Of a DNA stretch of 64,000 bases, positions 53,751-62,413 are shown piece after piece. The translations under genes and the position numbers were made by a program. The first letter of the stretch is position 1; each line of letters begins with the position of its first letter. This stretch comes from Rhinopithecimicrobium faecis. Lineage in GTDB: Bacteria; Bacteroidota; Bacteroidia; Sphingobacteriales; Sphingobacteriaceae. Under the pieces are notes generated by a model. That model did not search any database. It was not told the origin of the DNA and worked only from the letters and a program-made list of their open reading frames with translations. The stretch is from the NCBI GenBank assembly GCA_017942165.1, contig JAGKSB010000003.1, positions 223,879-287,878 of the forward strand, given 5' to 3'.

Positions 53751-53782
53751 CAAAGATAGGAAGTACTTTGGATATTTGCAAC
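53751..53782 (-). promoter_or_regulatory. Promoter of the rpsF operon
   Basis: The minus strand shows GTTG, a 20-base spacer, and TATCTTTG (53758-53751). A small hairpin TTCCGC-AGAA-GCGGAA (53747-53732) sits right at the predicted RNA 5' end and may stabilise the leader or take part in S6:S18 autocontrol. Confidence 0.7.
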
Positions 53783-53814
53783 AAATATTATCATTCTTCT
53801 CTTTATCGCTTTCC

Positions 53815-53899
53815 TAATATATGCACAGGTGTATGTATACGCACATGTACACGAACATGTACACGCGCGCGCAAGTGCTATTTAGACAAGTGCTATTAG
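53815..53899. repeat. Alternating purine-pyrimidine tract with short tandem repeats
   Basis: About 65 bases of TG/CA/CG-rich alternating sequence in the gap between divergent ribosomal protein operons. It contains ACATGTACACG twice (53843-53853, 53855-53865), a CGCGCGCG run, and CAAGTGCTATT twice (53872-53882, 53887-53897). No ORF here is credible. Confidence 0.75.
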
Positions 53900-53938
53900 G
53901 TATGTGTGCTACTTGGGGCTTAAGAAAATAAAATTCTA

Positions 53939-53970
53939 TTTGTAGGATTCAAAGATTATAACTATTTTTG
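53939..53970 (+). promoter_or_regulatory. Promoter of rplU-rpmA
   Basis: TTTG (53939-53942), 20 bases, TATTTTTG (53963-53970), 34 bases before the rplU ATG. Confidence 0.75.
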
Positions 53971-54004
53971 CGATTCATAAAATAATTAACAAATTTTTTA
54001 AACA

Positions 54005-54316
54005 ATGTACGCAATAGTAAATATAGCTGGACAGCAATTCAAGGTTGCAAAAGACCAACATCTTTTTGTGCACCGCTTACAAGGAGAAGAAGGCGCTAGT
54101 ATTGAATTTGACAATGTATTGTTAGCAGAAAATGGTGGTTCTTTTACAATCGGTACACCGAATGTAGCAGGTGCGAAAGTTTCAGCTAAAATTTTGTCTC
54201 ATTTAAAAGGCGATAAAGTAATCGTTTTCAAAAAGAAACGTCGTAAAGGCTACAAAAAGAAAAACGGTCACCGTCAACAATTCACTAAAATCCAGATCAC
54301 TGGTATTACATTATAA
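54005..54316 (+). CDS. rplU: 50S ribosomal protein L21
   Basis: 103 residues starting [18 protein letters not shown], with the L21 C-terminal block [21 protein letters not shown] (about 79-99). It precedes rpmA by 43 bases, the conserved rplU-rpmA pair. Confidence 0.97.
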   Translation: MYAIVNIAGQQFKVAKDQHLFVHRLQGEEGASIEFDNVLLAENGGSFTIGTPNVAGAKVSAKILSHLKGDKVIVFKKKRRKGYKKKNGHRQQFTKIQITGITL

Positions 54317-54359
54317 TTGAATTTTTAATCAGACAATAGTCTTTAATTAAGATAAAGAA

Positions 54360-54623
54360 ATGGCACATAAAAAAGGTGCGGGTAGTTCCAAGAACGGCCG
54401 TGAGTCACATTCGAAACGTCTAGGTATCAAGATCTTTGGTGGTCAAGCTGCAATCGCTGGTAACATTATTGTTCGCCAACGTGGTACGGTTCACAATCCT
54501 GACTTAAATGTTGGTATTGGTAAAGACCATACGTTATTTGCTCTAGTAGACGGTAAAGTAGTTTTCCGTAAAAAAGCAAACAACAAATCTTATGTTTCAG
54601 TAATTCCTGCTGAGCAAGCATAA
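54360..54623 (+). CDS. rpmA: 50S ribosomal protein L27
   Basis: 87 residues with the L27 start [20 protein letters not shown] and the [10 protein letters not shown] core. No cleavable N-terminal extension is present (the Firmicutes type has one), so the N-terminus can reach the peptidyl-transferase centre directly. A strong terminator follows. Confidence 0.97.
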   Translation: MAHKKGAGSSKNGRESHSKRLGIKIFGGQAAIAGNIIVRQRGTVHNPDLNVGIGKDHTLFALVDGKVVFRKKANNKSYVSVIPAEQA

Positions 54624-54642
54624 GCTTTTTGCTAAAAACATT

Positions 54643-54679
54643 AAAAAGGCGTTTATCTTTGATAAACGCCTTTTTTTTT
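54643..54679 (+). terminator. Terminator of rplU-rpmA
   Basis: 15-base arms AAAAAGGCGTTTATC (54643-54657) and GATAAACGCCTTTTT (54661-54675) with a 3-base loop and a nine-base T run. Confidence 0.93.
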
Positions 54680-54749
54680 AGACTACTTATTGGGCCGCTT
54701 TTTAGGCTCTAAATATATTAGGCTCTAAATATACCGCAATATCTGCGCG

Positions 54750-56543
54750 CTATGCTTGCGCAGATTCTAGTAACTGCTTCTCATGCAACTCATAATACTC
54801 TCCCTGTAGACTCATCAGCTTTTCGTGTGAACCTTGTTCGATTATTTCGCCTTGATCTAAGACAAGAATATGGTCGGCATTTTTTATTGTGGAAACACGG
54901 TGAGCGATAAATATACAGGTCTTATCAGCCATATTACGCTGTAAGCCCGTTAGGATTTCTTCCTCAGTCTTCGTATCTACTGCAGAAAGGCAGTCATCAA
55001 AAATAAGTATTTTTGGCGCTTTTATTAAAGCTCGGGCGATGGAAACGCGTTGCTTCTGCCCTCCAGAGAGTGTGAGGCCTCTTTCTCCCACGGATGTATC
55101 GAAACCATTTTCAAAGCCTAAAATATTTTGGTACACAGCCGCATCTTTAGCTGCTTGTATCACCTGGTTTTCGGTAAAATTGTCTAAGCCAAAGGCGATG
55201 TTGTTACGAATAGTATCTGAAAATAAGAATACTTCTTGTGGGACAATACCAATCTGACTTCGTAGACTGCTGAAGTTGTACTCTTTTAGGGGAACCTGAT
55301 CGATACGAATTTCTCCAGCATCCGCGTCATACATGCGTAGTAGTAAGTTTGCCAATGTAGACTTTCCAGACCCTGTGCGCCCAATAATCGCCAAGGTCTT
55401 CCCTTGAGGGATATCAAATGATACATTCTTTAAAGCCTGAATTCCCGTATGTGGGTACGTAAAACTTAAGTTGCGCACTTGAATAGCCCCTTGAATCGTG
55501 CGCGTATCCGTGCCGTTGGTAATCTCAGGTTCCGTTAGCAGAAATTCATTAATGCGTTTCTGTGATGCTGCAGCACGCTGAATTAAAGAGGTCACCCATG
55601 CTAAAGACATTGCAGGGAATGTAAGCTGGTTGACATAGATAATAAATTCGGCGATATTTCCAGCAGAAATAGCCCCTTCAGCAACTTCTAGCCCTCCGAC
55701 ATAGATGGTGATAATGGTACTTAAGCCTATTAATAATAGGATAAGGGGAAAGAAGATTGCCTGAATTTTCACCAAATTTAAGGATGCTGAACGGTAGGTG
55801 TTCGACTCCTGCTCAAAGGTATCCATCTTATCCTGCTCTCTATTATAGGTTTTGATAACACGTATACCGGCAAAAGTTTCCTGAACAAAGGATGCTAAAG
55901 CACCAAGCTGTCTCTGAATAAGTGTCGCCCGTTTATTAATAATCTTATTGATAAAAAGGATGACAATAGAAAGAATGGGGATGGGAAGAAGGGCATAGGT
56001 AGCTAATCGTGCATTGACATCATACATGGCGTACACAACCATAATGGAAAGTACAATTGTATTAATAGAATACATGATTGCAGGTCCTAAATAGGAGCGT
56101 ACATGATTTAAATCTTCCGTAGCACGGGACATTAAATCCCCGGTATTATTCTTTTTAAAAAATCCGTAGTCTAGGTGTTGGTAGTGTGCGTAGATCTCAT
56201 TCTTTAGGTCATATTCAATATGGCGTGATGTTAAGATTATCGTCTGACGCATCATAAAAAGAAAAATCCCTCGTAAGATGGCTAGCACAAGTACTAAAAA
56301 ACCGAAAAATAGTAAGGAGCTGCCGAAAATATCATAGACTACTTTCTGTCTGTCAAAGCCATCATAGAGATAATACATGTCGATATTCTCGCGCACAAGA
56401 TCAAAAGCTTCGCGGATAACCTTCGCTGGAAGAATGCCGAAGTAATTGGATATAATAACGAAAATAGTCCCGGGAATTAATTTCCATCGGTACTTATAAA
56501 AGTATTTATTTAAGTAGGCTAGTTCCTTCATATGTGATAACAA
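54750..56543 (-). CDS. ABC transporter, MsbA/type-1 exporter (TMD-NBD fusion)
   Basis: 597 residues; an alternative ATG five codons in (56531) is equally plausible. Six transmembrane helices occupy about 20-320. The NBD has Walker A GRTGSGKST (about 388), the signature LSGGQKQR (about 492), Walker B ILIFDDC (about 515) and the H-loop AHRVST (about 546). Such half-transporters export lipids or drugs as homodimers. It is monocistronic. Confidence 0.92.
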   Translation of the reverse strand: MLSHMKELAYLNKYFYKYRWKLIPGTIFVIISNYFGILPAKVIREAFDLVRENIDMYYLYDGFDRQKVVYDIFGSSLLFFGFLVLVLAILRGIFLFMMRQTIILTSRHIEYDLKNEIYAHYQHLDYGFFKKNNTGDLMSRATEDLNHVRSYLGPAIMYSINTIVLSIMVVYAMYDVNARLATYALLPIPILSIVILFINKIINKRATLIQRQLGALASFVQETFAGIRVIKTYNREQDKMDTFEQESNTYRSASLNLVKIQAIFFPLILLLIGLSTIITIYVGGLEVAEGAISAGNIAEFIIYVNQLTFPAMSLAWVTSLIQRAAASQKRINEFLLTEPEITNGTDTRTIQGAIQVRNLSFTYPHTGIQALKNVSFDIPQGKTLAIIGRTGSGKSTLANLLLRMYDADAGEIRIDQVPLKEYNFSSLRSQIGIVPQEVFLFSDTIRNNIAFGLDNFTENQVIQAAKDAAVYQNILGFENGFDTSVGERGLTLSGGQKQRVSIARALIKAPKILIFDDCLSAVDTKTEEEILTGLQRNMADKTCIFIAHRVSTIKNADHILVLDQGEIIEQGSHEKLMSLQGEYYELHEKQLLESAQA

Positions 56544-56653
56544 AAGTAAGGCTAAATACTGAATTATACATAGCCTTTTAATCAGATAAAGTCATCGTGT
56601 CATCATTTGTGTGCACTCGTTACAAGGAAAGGAAATTGTAAAAAAATATTTAC

Positions 56654-56661
56654 TAATTTTG
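56654..56661 (+). promoter_or_regulatory. -7 promoter box for the dehydrogenase gene
   Basis: TAATTTTG, 56 bases before the ATG at 56717. No -33 element at normal spacing (a TTG lies only 15 bases upstream). Confidence 0.4.
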
Positions 56662-56716
56662 CTGAGTAATTCTTTAGTCCTATATTTAGCGAAGTAAAAC
56701 CCCTAGTACGCAGATT

Positions 56717-57778
56717 ATGAACTCAATATTCCAGTTAATGGGCGAATCCTCCCATCAAAATCTTTATTTCTGTAATGATCAGGAAGTCGGCCTTCAAGCA
56801 ATTATTGCTATTCACGATACCACCTTAGGTCCAGCAATTGGGGGGGTGCGTATGCTGCCGTACTCGGATCCTTCAGAAGCTGTAGAAGATGCGCTGAGAC
56901 TTTCCAAAGCGATTACCTATAAATCTGCAATTACAGGATTAAATCTCGGAGGAGGGTCAGCCATTATTATTGGGGATCATCGGACTGCGAAAAATGAAGC
57001 ACTATTACGCCGATTGGGTCAGTTTGTAGAAAGTTTGAACGGCACTTTTATTGCTTCCATTGATGTGGGTACCACGCAAAAGGATTTGGAATATATCTAT
57101 ACCGAAACGAACTATGTGGCAGGCTTACCGAATAATTTAAATGGTGTAGGTGATACGACTGGTTTTGCCGCAAAAGGAGTTTACTATGGAATTAAAGCTT
57201 CCCTAAAAGAGTTGTACGGCTCCGATAGCCTCGCAGGACGTAAGATTGTGGTGCAGGGCGTAGGTTCTGTTGGAGAGAAGTTAGTGGGCCTATTGCGTAC
57301 TGAAAATGCACGCGTGTATGTTGCCGACACCACCGAAGAGCGTATGTTGAAGATTGCCGCGAAGTATCGTGCAGAACCTGTACGCTACCAGCAAGTGCAT
57401 GAGTTAGATGTGGATGTGTATGCACCCTGCGCGCTAGGAGGGACTGTTAATCCAGAGTCTGTAGGGATTATGCAGTGTAAGATTATTGCTGGAGCTGCAA
57501 ATAACCAGCTGCGTGATGAAGAGGAGACGTCGAAATTGATTAATGAAAAAGGAATTTTATATGCACCTGACTACCTGATTAATGCAGGCGCATTAATAAG
57601 CTGTTATTCCGAAATCCAAGGTTACGGAAACGAGCGTACAGATGCTTTAATAGAAAATATTTATAGCGCAACACGCTCTGTACTACAGAAATCTAAAGAA
57701 GAGCAAATTTCCTCGATGGAAGCTGCTAATAAAATCGCAGAAAAGCGTATCTTTGACATTCGAAAAATAAAAAGATAA
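56717..57778 (+). CDS. Leucine/Glu/Phe/Val dehydrogenase family protein with an altered active site
   Basis: 353 residues, the length of leucine dehydrogenases. The first active-site Lys is kept (TYKSA, Lys69). The second, in the invariant GGGK of the family, is Ser81 (NLGGGSAIIIGD; codon TCA at 56957-56959). The DVGTT block near 115 keeps its Asp. The NAD domain is intact (VQGVGSVGEKLV, about 179-190) and the ANNQL motif is near 258. Without Lys81-type chemistry, normal oxidative deamination is doubtful; it may act on another substrate or be regulatory. Repeats at its 3' side and nusB follow. Confidence 0.85.
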   Translation: MNSIFQLMGESSHQNLYFCNDQEVGLQAIIAIHDTTLGPAIGGVRMLPYSDPSEAVEDALRLSKAITYKSAITGLNLGGGSAIIIGDHRTAKNEALLRRLGQFVESLNGTFIASIDVGTTQKDLEYIYTETNYVAGLPNNLNGVGDTTGFAAKGVYYGIKASLKELYGSDSLAGRKIVVQGVGSVGEKLVGLLRTENARVYVADTTEERMLKIAAKYRAEPVRYQQVHELDVDVYAPCALGGTVNPESVGIMQCKIIAGAANNQLRDEEETSKLINEKGILYAPDYLINAGALISCYSEIQGYGNERTDALIENIYSATRSVLQKSKEEQISSMEAANKIAEKRIFDIRKIKR

Positions 57779-57780
57779 AA

Positions 57781-57812
57781 AACACAATCGTTCTTATAAC
57801 ACAATCGTTCTT
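57781..57812 (+). repeat. 15-bp direct repeat before nusB
   Basis: AACACAATCGTTCTT at 57781-57795 and again at 57798-57812, with two bases between. It is just after the dehydrogenase stop and just before the nusB ATG. Confidence 0.85.
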
Positions 57813-57818
57813 TAAAAT

Positions 57819-58766
57819 ATGCTTAATAGAAGACACCTTCGGGTTAAAGTCATGCAAACGCTTTATGCGTACAGTTTATCAGAGGATAAACTCGTTAAAA
57901 ACTATGAAACCGCATTATTAAACAATGTCGAAGAAGTGTACGAAATGTACATTTGGACATTAAATCTCTTGGATGAGGTTGCGGATTATGCATTAATCGA
58001 TGCAGAAGGTCGTGCTAATAAATTTCTACCTACAGAAAAAGACTTAGCCTTAACGACAAAATTAAGTACAAATACCTTTATTGAGTCCTTACGTGTCAAT
58101 GTGAAATACGCTGACCATGTAAAGAAATATAAAGTTTCTTGGGGCTTTGATCCTGAAATCGTACGTTCTATCTTTAGTCAGTTAAAAAATTCGGAAGCTT
58201 ATTTAGAATATCTAAACCTAGCTGACCGCTCCATCGCTGCAGAAAAAGATATTATCAAACACATTTTCAAAAAAATTATTTTAAAGTCCCCTTCCATTGA
58301 GCAGGTTTTTGAAGAGAAATTCATCAACTGGCCGATTGATAAAGAGATTTTACAAGCTCTTATTGCCAAAACATTTAAAAACTTTAGTTCAGAAGATCCC
58401 CGCGCTAATAACTTAGCTGATCTGACGCAAAACTGGTCTGATGATAAACTATTTATTTTGGAGCTTCTTGCTAAAGCAATCCGCTATGGTGAGGAATATC
58501 AACAATTAATTTCTGAAAAAACTAAAAACTGGGAAGCAGACCGTATTGCCTTAATCGATACTATTTTAATGCGTATGGCGATCTGTGAATTGATTAACTT
58601 TAGCTCTATTCCCGTAAAAGTTACTATGAATGAGTATATTGAAATTTCAAAAGTATTCTCTACATTGAAATCAAATACATTTATTAATGGTATATTAGAT
58701 AAAATTTTAAGTGACCTTAACGCTGATGGACGTATCCGTAAGCAAGGTCGCGGTTTAAAAGATTAA
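57819..58766 (+). CDS. nusB: Transcription antitermination factor NusB (long form)
   Basis: 315 residues, longer than the usual 140, as is normal in Bacteroidota. The start MLNRRHLRVKVMQTLYAYSLSED matches the N-terminal NusB helix, and the C-terminal part has the core pattern DRIALIDTILMRMAICELI (about 248-266), VTMNEYIEISKVFSTLKSNTFINGILDKI (cited as positions 270-298). NusB with S10 binds boxA RNA during rRNA transcription. Start of the co-oriented run nusB, DUF1573, yajC. Confidence 0.93.
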   Translation: MLNRRHLRVKVMQTLYAYSLSEDKLVKNYETALLNNVEEVYEMYIWTLNLLDEVADYALIDAEGRANKFLPTEKDLALTTKLSTNTFIESLRVNVKYADHVKKYKVSWGFDPEIVRSIFSQLKNSEAYLEYLNLADRSIAAEKDIIKHIFKKIILKSPSIEQVFEEKFINWPIDKEILQALIAKTFKNFSSEDPRANNLADLTQNWSDDKLFILELLAKAIRYGEEYQQLISEKTKNWEADRIALIDTILMRMAICELINFSSIPVKVTMNEYIEISKVFSTLKSNTFINGILDKILSDLNADGRIRKQGRGLKD

Positions 58767-58769
58767 TAT

Positions 58770-59231
58770 ATGAAACTGACACACATCGTATTACATTCCG
58801 TATGTGGCTTATTCTTATTTGCTGCATGCACCTCCAAATCGGAGAAAAGAAATGCTGCAGCACAGGATACCACAGAAATCTCTACTGCTGATACATTAGC
58901 TTCGCAAGCAACAGCTTTTGCAACTATTGAATTTGAAGAACCTATATTTAACTTTAATCAAGTGAAGGAAGGTGAAATTGTAGCACATGATTATACGTTT
59001 ACTAATGTAGGTGCTGTGCCTTTAATTTTATCGAAGGTCAATGCTTCTTGTGGCTGTACAACACCAGACTTCTCTAAAAATCCGATTCTTCCAGGACAGA
59101 AAGGTGTTGTTAAAGTGTCCTTCAACTCCGATGGTCAAGTAGGTATGCAACAAAAGATTATTACCGTAGCTTCAAATGCTTCAAATGCAATTACTACGGT
59201 GCAATTAAAGGGTGAAGTTTTAAAAAAATAA
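58770..59231 (+). CDS. DUF1573 lipoprotein
   Basis: 153 residues. Lipoprotein signal with lipobox LFAAC (Cys20). The mature part is a DUF1573/MSP-like Ig fold: FNFNQVKEGEIVAHDYTFTNVG (about 61-82), then the Cys-Gly-Cys motif VNASCGCTTPDFSK (about 90-103) and a GxVKVSFNS strand. Role unknown. It starts 3 bases after nusB and precedes yajC, the usual Bacteroidota order. Confidence 0.88.
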   Translation: MKLTHIVLHSVCGLFLFAACTSKSEKRNAAAQDTTEISTADTLASQATAFATIEFEEPIFNFNQVKEGEIVAHDYTFTNVGAVPLILSKVNASCGCTTPDFSKNPILPGQKGVVKVSFNSDGQVGMQQKIITVASNASNAITTVQLKGEVLKK

Positions 59232-59245
59232 TAATTATATAACTT

Positions 59246-59551
59246 ATGAATACAGTGATGTTACAAGCTGCAGGTGGCGGTTTAATGAGCTTTTTACCAA
59301 TGATTCTAATCGTGGTTGTTTTCTATTTCTTTATGATTAGACCACAGATGAAAAAACAAAAAGATCATAAAAAATATATCGAAGAATTAGATGTAAACTC
59401 TAAAATTGTTACTACGGCAGGTATTCACGGTCGTATTGTAGAAGTTTCTGAGTCGACATTTTTAGTAGATGTAGGTTCTGGCGTACGTATCCGTTTTGAT
59501 AAGTCTGCTGTTGCTTTAGATGCTTCTAAAGCTGCGAACACTGCCGCTTAA
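59246..59551 (+). CDS. yajC: Preprotein translocase subunit YajC
   Basis: 101 residues. One membrane helix (about 12-30), then RPQMKKQKDHKKYIEEL and VTTAGIHGRIVEVSESTFLVDV, the YajC signature. It associates with SecDF. A hairpin terminator follows. Confidence 0.94.
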   Translation: MNTVMLQAAGGGLMSFLPMILIVVVFYFFMIRPQMKKQKDHKKYIEELDVNSKIVTTAGIHGRIVEVSESTFLVDVGSGVRIRFDKSAVALDASKAANTAA

Positions 59552-59573
59552 TTTTTAGACACTAAGCATTTTT

Positions 59574-59613
59574 GAAACCGTTTAACGACTCGCTTAAACG
59601 GTTTCTTTTTTTT
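59574..59613 (+). terminator. Terminator of the nusB-yajC operon
   Basis: 12-base perfect arms GAAACCGTTTAA (59574-59585) and TTAAACGGTTTC (59594-59605) with an 8-base loop and a run of eight T. Confidence 0.92.
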
Positions 59614-59660
59614 AAGCTCGGCGCACGCCAATTTAACAGCATTTTAGTAACTTCGTACCT

Positions 59661-60608
59661 ATGTCGATCTATAGAATGAACAAATCACAAAAGAGAAAGC
59701 TGGCGATGTTTGCCAAGTGTATGCTAATCTCTTTTTTGGCATGGACATTCTTTGCGGTTTCCAATGAGTATACTTATCAAATGCGGGCGTCTTTAGACTA
59801 CGTGAACCTTCCTGAGAATAAGGCCTTTCATCCACAGCAGTCGGATACCGTCAGTCTGAAAGTTTCTATGACGGGCTGGCAGGTGCTGATGACGAAGTTC
59901 CAGAACGATACGCCAAAGGTTCAAGTAGACCTTTCAGGCTTAAAGAACCGTAACTGGATTGTATTTTCCAATCAAATAGGATTTATAAATCGACAGTTTC
60001 CTTCGGAGAAACGTGTGCTTGCTGTGCGACCTGATACCTTATATTTCGATTTCTCTAAGCAATCTCAAAAAAAGGTGCCTATAAAGCCTATTACAAGCAT
60101 TCAATTTAAGAAACAGTTTGATATTATCGATGATATTTTGATATCGCCAAAGTATGTGACCATTTCTGGGCCTAATGAGGATGTCGCCAAGATTGAATAT
60201 ATTGAGACAGATACCATACGGGGGACAAATGTAAGCGTCGATATTCGTACAGCTTCCTACCTGAATAAAGCACAACGTACAAATATTAATTTCTACCCTT
60301 CGAATGTTCAAGTCGTAGTACCCATAGGTGAAATGACAGAGAAAATTCTCGAAGTTCCCCTGAAAGTAGTTAATGCCGAGAAGTTTACCTCTGTACGTAC
60401 GCTACCTTCCAAAGTAACGCTGACGCTATTGGTTTCTATAAAAGACTATAATAAGTGGACACCACGTGATTTTGAGGCTGCCGTAGATCTGGAAAATTGG
60501 GAGGACAACCAAGTACAATATTTGCCTGTGCTAATTACTAAAGTTCCTAAATACTGTAAGGTGCTATCCGTAGAACCACAGAATATAGATTTTTTTGTTC
60601 GAAAATAA
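59661..60608 (+). CDS. YbbR-like domain membrane protein
   Basis: 315 residues with one N-terminal membrane helix (about 17-37), then beta-rich YbbR-like repeats (about 45-135, 140-225 and 230-312) with typical PxxVxVxG/LxxLPxKV spacing (LRTLPSKVTLTLLVSI near 255). Role in Bacteroidota unknown; in Firmicutes YbbR partners CdaA, but no cdaA is in the window. Its stop overlaps the coaE start (TAATG), so the two are coupled. Confidence 0.83.
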   Translation: MSIYRMNKSQKRKLAMFAKCMLISFLAWTFFAVSNEYTYQMRASLDYVNLPENKAFHPQQSDTVSLKVSMTGWQVLMTKFQNDTPKVQVDLSGLKNRNWIVFSNQIGFINRQFPSEKRVLAVRPDTLYFDFSKQSQKKVPIKPITSIQFKKQFDIIDDILISPKYVTISGPNEDVAKIEYIETDTIRGTNVSVDIRTASYLNKAQRTNINFYPSNVQVVVPIGEMTEKILEVPLKVVNAEKFTSVRTLPSKVTLTLLVSIKDYNKWTPRDFEAAVDLENWEDNQVQYLPVLITKVPKYCKVLSVEPQNIDFFVRK

Positions 60609-61195
60609 TGAGTTTGAAAATAGGTATCACCGGTGGAATAGGCTCAGGAAAGAGCTTAATCTGCCAAATATTCGCTGTTATGGGAGTGCCAACTTACAAT
60701 GCGGATCTCGAAGCAAAACTAATTATGACGCAGTCAGCAGCAGTTCGACGTCAGTTAATTGAAGCCTTTGGTGCAAATACCTACCTCCCCAATGGGGAGG
60801 TAAATAGACCTTTTCTATCGCAGCAGGTATTTCAAGATGCCCAGAAGCTGTCAATATTAAATGGTATTGTGCATCCCGCTGTTATTCAGGCAGCCGCGGA
60901 TTGGGCGGCAGCGCAGAAATCCCCTTATTCCCTAAAAGAAGCAGCACTACTATTTGAGTCAGGCTCCTACAAAAAATTAGATTATACAATCTTGGTTACA
61001 GCGCCTGTGGAAACACGTATAGCACGTGTCATGCAGCGCGATCATGCCGCGCGTGAGCAGGTGGAAGCACGCATTGCGCAGCAGCTGTCCGATGATGAGA
61101 AAATAAAACTCGCAGACTTTGTTATTATTAACGATGGCAAAGTAGCGCTTATACCGCAAATACTTAATTTGCATCAACAATTTCTAAATAAGTAA
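60608..61195 (+). CDS. coaE: Dephospho-CoA kinase
   Basis: 195 residues, the last step of CoA synthesis. The P-loop GITGGIGSGKS is at 6-16. The CoA-binding block YNADLEAK and the conserved HPAV motif (about 92) follow, and the lid segment VTAPVETRIARVMQRDH is near 133-149. Length typical. Confidence 0.95.
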   Translation: MSLKIGITGGIGSGKSLICQIFAVMGVPTYNADLEAKLIMTQSAAVRRQLIEAFGANTYLPNGEVNRPFLSQQVFQDAQKLSILNGIVHPAVIQAAADWAAAQKSPYSLKEAALLFESGSYKKLDYTILVTAPVETRIARVMQRDHAAREQVEARIAQQLSDDEKIKLADFVIINDGKVALIPQILNLHQQFLNK

Positions 61196-61197
61196 AC

Positions 61198-62151
61198 ATG
61201 TCAACAATTTTAGCTGACTTTCTAGTGCGTACACCGGAAGGTTACTATTGTCCATATGGGGATTTTTATATCGATGCCCTACAGCCGGTATCACAGGTCG
61301 TAGTCTCCCATGCACATGGGGATCATGCCAGCCCAGGACATCAACAGATATTCGCCACAGCTATGACTGCCGCTTTTATGCAGCATCGCTACAGCAGCCA
61401 ACCTGCCAGCAGCTACCAGCTGAAGGCTTTTAAAGAAGAGTTTACCCTTGGAGGTGTCGCTATAACTTTTATTCCAGCGGGCCATATTTTAGGGTCAGCG
61501 CAGATTTTAATGACCTATAAAGGTGTAAAATACCTCTATACAGGCGATTATAAGATGCAGGAAGATAGCACCTGTGAGCCCCTAGAAATAGCTCAGGCGG
61601 ATGTGCTAATTACGGAATGTACCTTTGCAGATCCTAGCGTGGAGCATCCCGATCCGGTCGCGGAGATAAAAAAACTGCAAGGTCGTAATAGCAATATTAT
61701 GTTAGGAACCTACGCCTTGGGAAAGGCGCAGCGATTAACGGCCTTACTTAATCAGCATTGTCCTGAGTTACGAGTATTAGTTCACCATGGTATTATGCCT
61801 TTTCATAAAATCTACGATTCGCAGCTTTCCGAAAAAATGACTTATGAGCGCTATAATCGACGTGAGATGAAGCAGGGGGAAGCGAATAAAGTCTATTTGG
61901 TGCCACCGATGACTTTTAACTCGTATATCCGTGCTAAGAATGTGCTTCGGGCATTTGCTTCCGGCTGGAAGCGCCTACAAAGTCAGAATGATATTTCTCT
62001 CTATATTTCCGATCATGTGGATTGGAAGGATATTCTCCAATATATCGCTGATGTGCAGCCTCGCGAAATATGGACTTTACATGGGGATGGAAGAATATTG
62101 CAGGCATACTTTGAAAACAAGTTGTCAGTTAGAGATATTTTAGAAAAATAA
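61198..62151 (+). CDS. MBL-fold metallo-hydrolase, probable ligase-associated-type DNA exonuclease
   Basis: 317 residues. The HxHxDH motif is HAHGDH (about 38-43), in the context DFYIDALQPVSQVVVSHAHGDHASPG. GHILGSAQI (about 97) and YTGDYK (about 115) carry further metal ligands. The start and these blocks resemble the ligase-associated DNA exonuclease family of beta-CASP-like MBL proteins. The companion ATP-dependent ligase and helicase are not in the window, so the function is family-level inference. It begins 2 bases after coaE. Confidence 0.83.
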   Translation: MSTILADFLVRTPEGYYCPYGDFYIDALQPVSQVVVSHAHGDHASPGHQQIFATAMTAAFMQHRYSSQPASSYQLKAFKEEFTLGGVAITFIPAGHILGSAQILMTYKGVKYLYTGDYKMQEDSTCEPLEIAQADVLITECTFADPSVEHPDPVAEIKKLQGRNSNIMLGTYALGKAQRLTALLNQHCPELRVLVHHGIMPFHKIYDSQLSEKMTYERYNRREMKQGEANKVYLVPPMTFNSYIRAKNVLRAFASGWKRLQSQNDISLYISDHVDWKDILQYIADVQPREIWTLHGDGRILQAYFENKLSVRDILEK

Positions 62152-62206
62152 AACTTTTATCCTTCCCAATTGTCACTATACATATAGAAACTTAAACGTA
62201 GCAACT

Positions 62207-62323
62207 ATGAATAATTTTTTTAAAGTATTATTAGCCGGATGGGGAGCTAAGAAAGCCGGTTTTGGCTGTGTGGGAACCGTTATTGTTTTTATAATTCTTT
62301 ATTGGCTTTTGGGTAAATTTTAA
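62207..62323 (+). CDS. Small membrane protein, 38 residues
   Basis: MNNFFKVLLAGWGAKKAGFG, then CVGTVIVFIILYWLLGKF. A short amphipathic start with Gly-rich GWGAKK is followed by one hydrophobic helix (about 21-36). It lies in a gap, has its own start context, and a hairpin terminator lies downstream. It has the look of a conserved tiny Bacteroidota membrane protein, but I cannot name a family. Confidence 0.6.
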   Translation: MNNFFKVLLAGWGAKKAGFGCVGTVIVFIILYWLLGKF

Positions 62324-62353
62324 TAAGCAAGAGCTGTTAGCATAATAGGTTAG

Positions 62354-62389
62354 AGCTGTTAGCGTATGAATAGACGCTAACAGCTATTT
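62354..62389. terminator. Terminator after the small membrane protein gene
   Basis: 12-base perfect arms AGCTGTTAGCGT (62354-62365) and ACGCTAACAGCT (62374-62385) with an 8-base loop, then a short T run. The minus-strand side is also AT-rich. A copy of GAGCTGTTAGC also occurs at 62331-62341. Confidence 0.75.
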
Positions 62390-62413
62390 TCAATTTTTAA
62401 AGGCTTCAAGGAA

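Noticed and set aside
53579..53899. 106-codon plus-strand ORF across rpsF start and the alternating tract
   Set aside because: Half is antisense to rpsF; the rest is a CTRTCTR-type translation of the TG/CA tract. No coding character.
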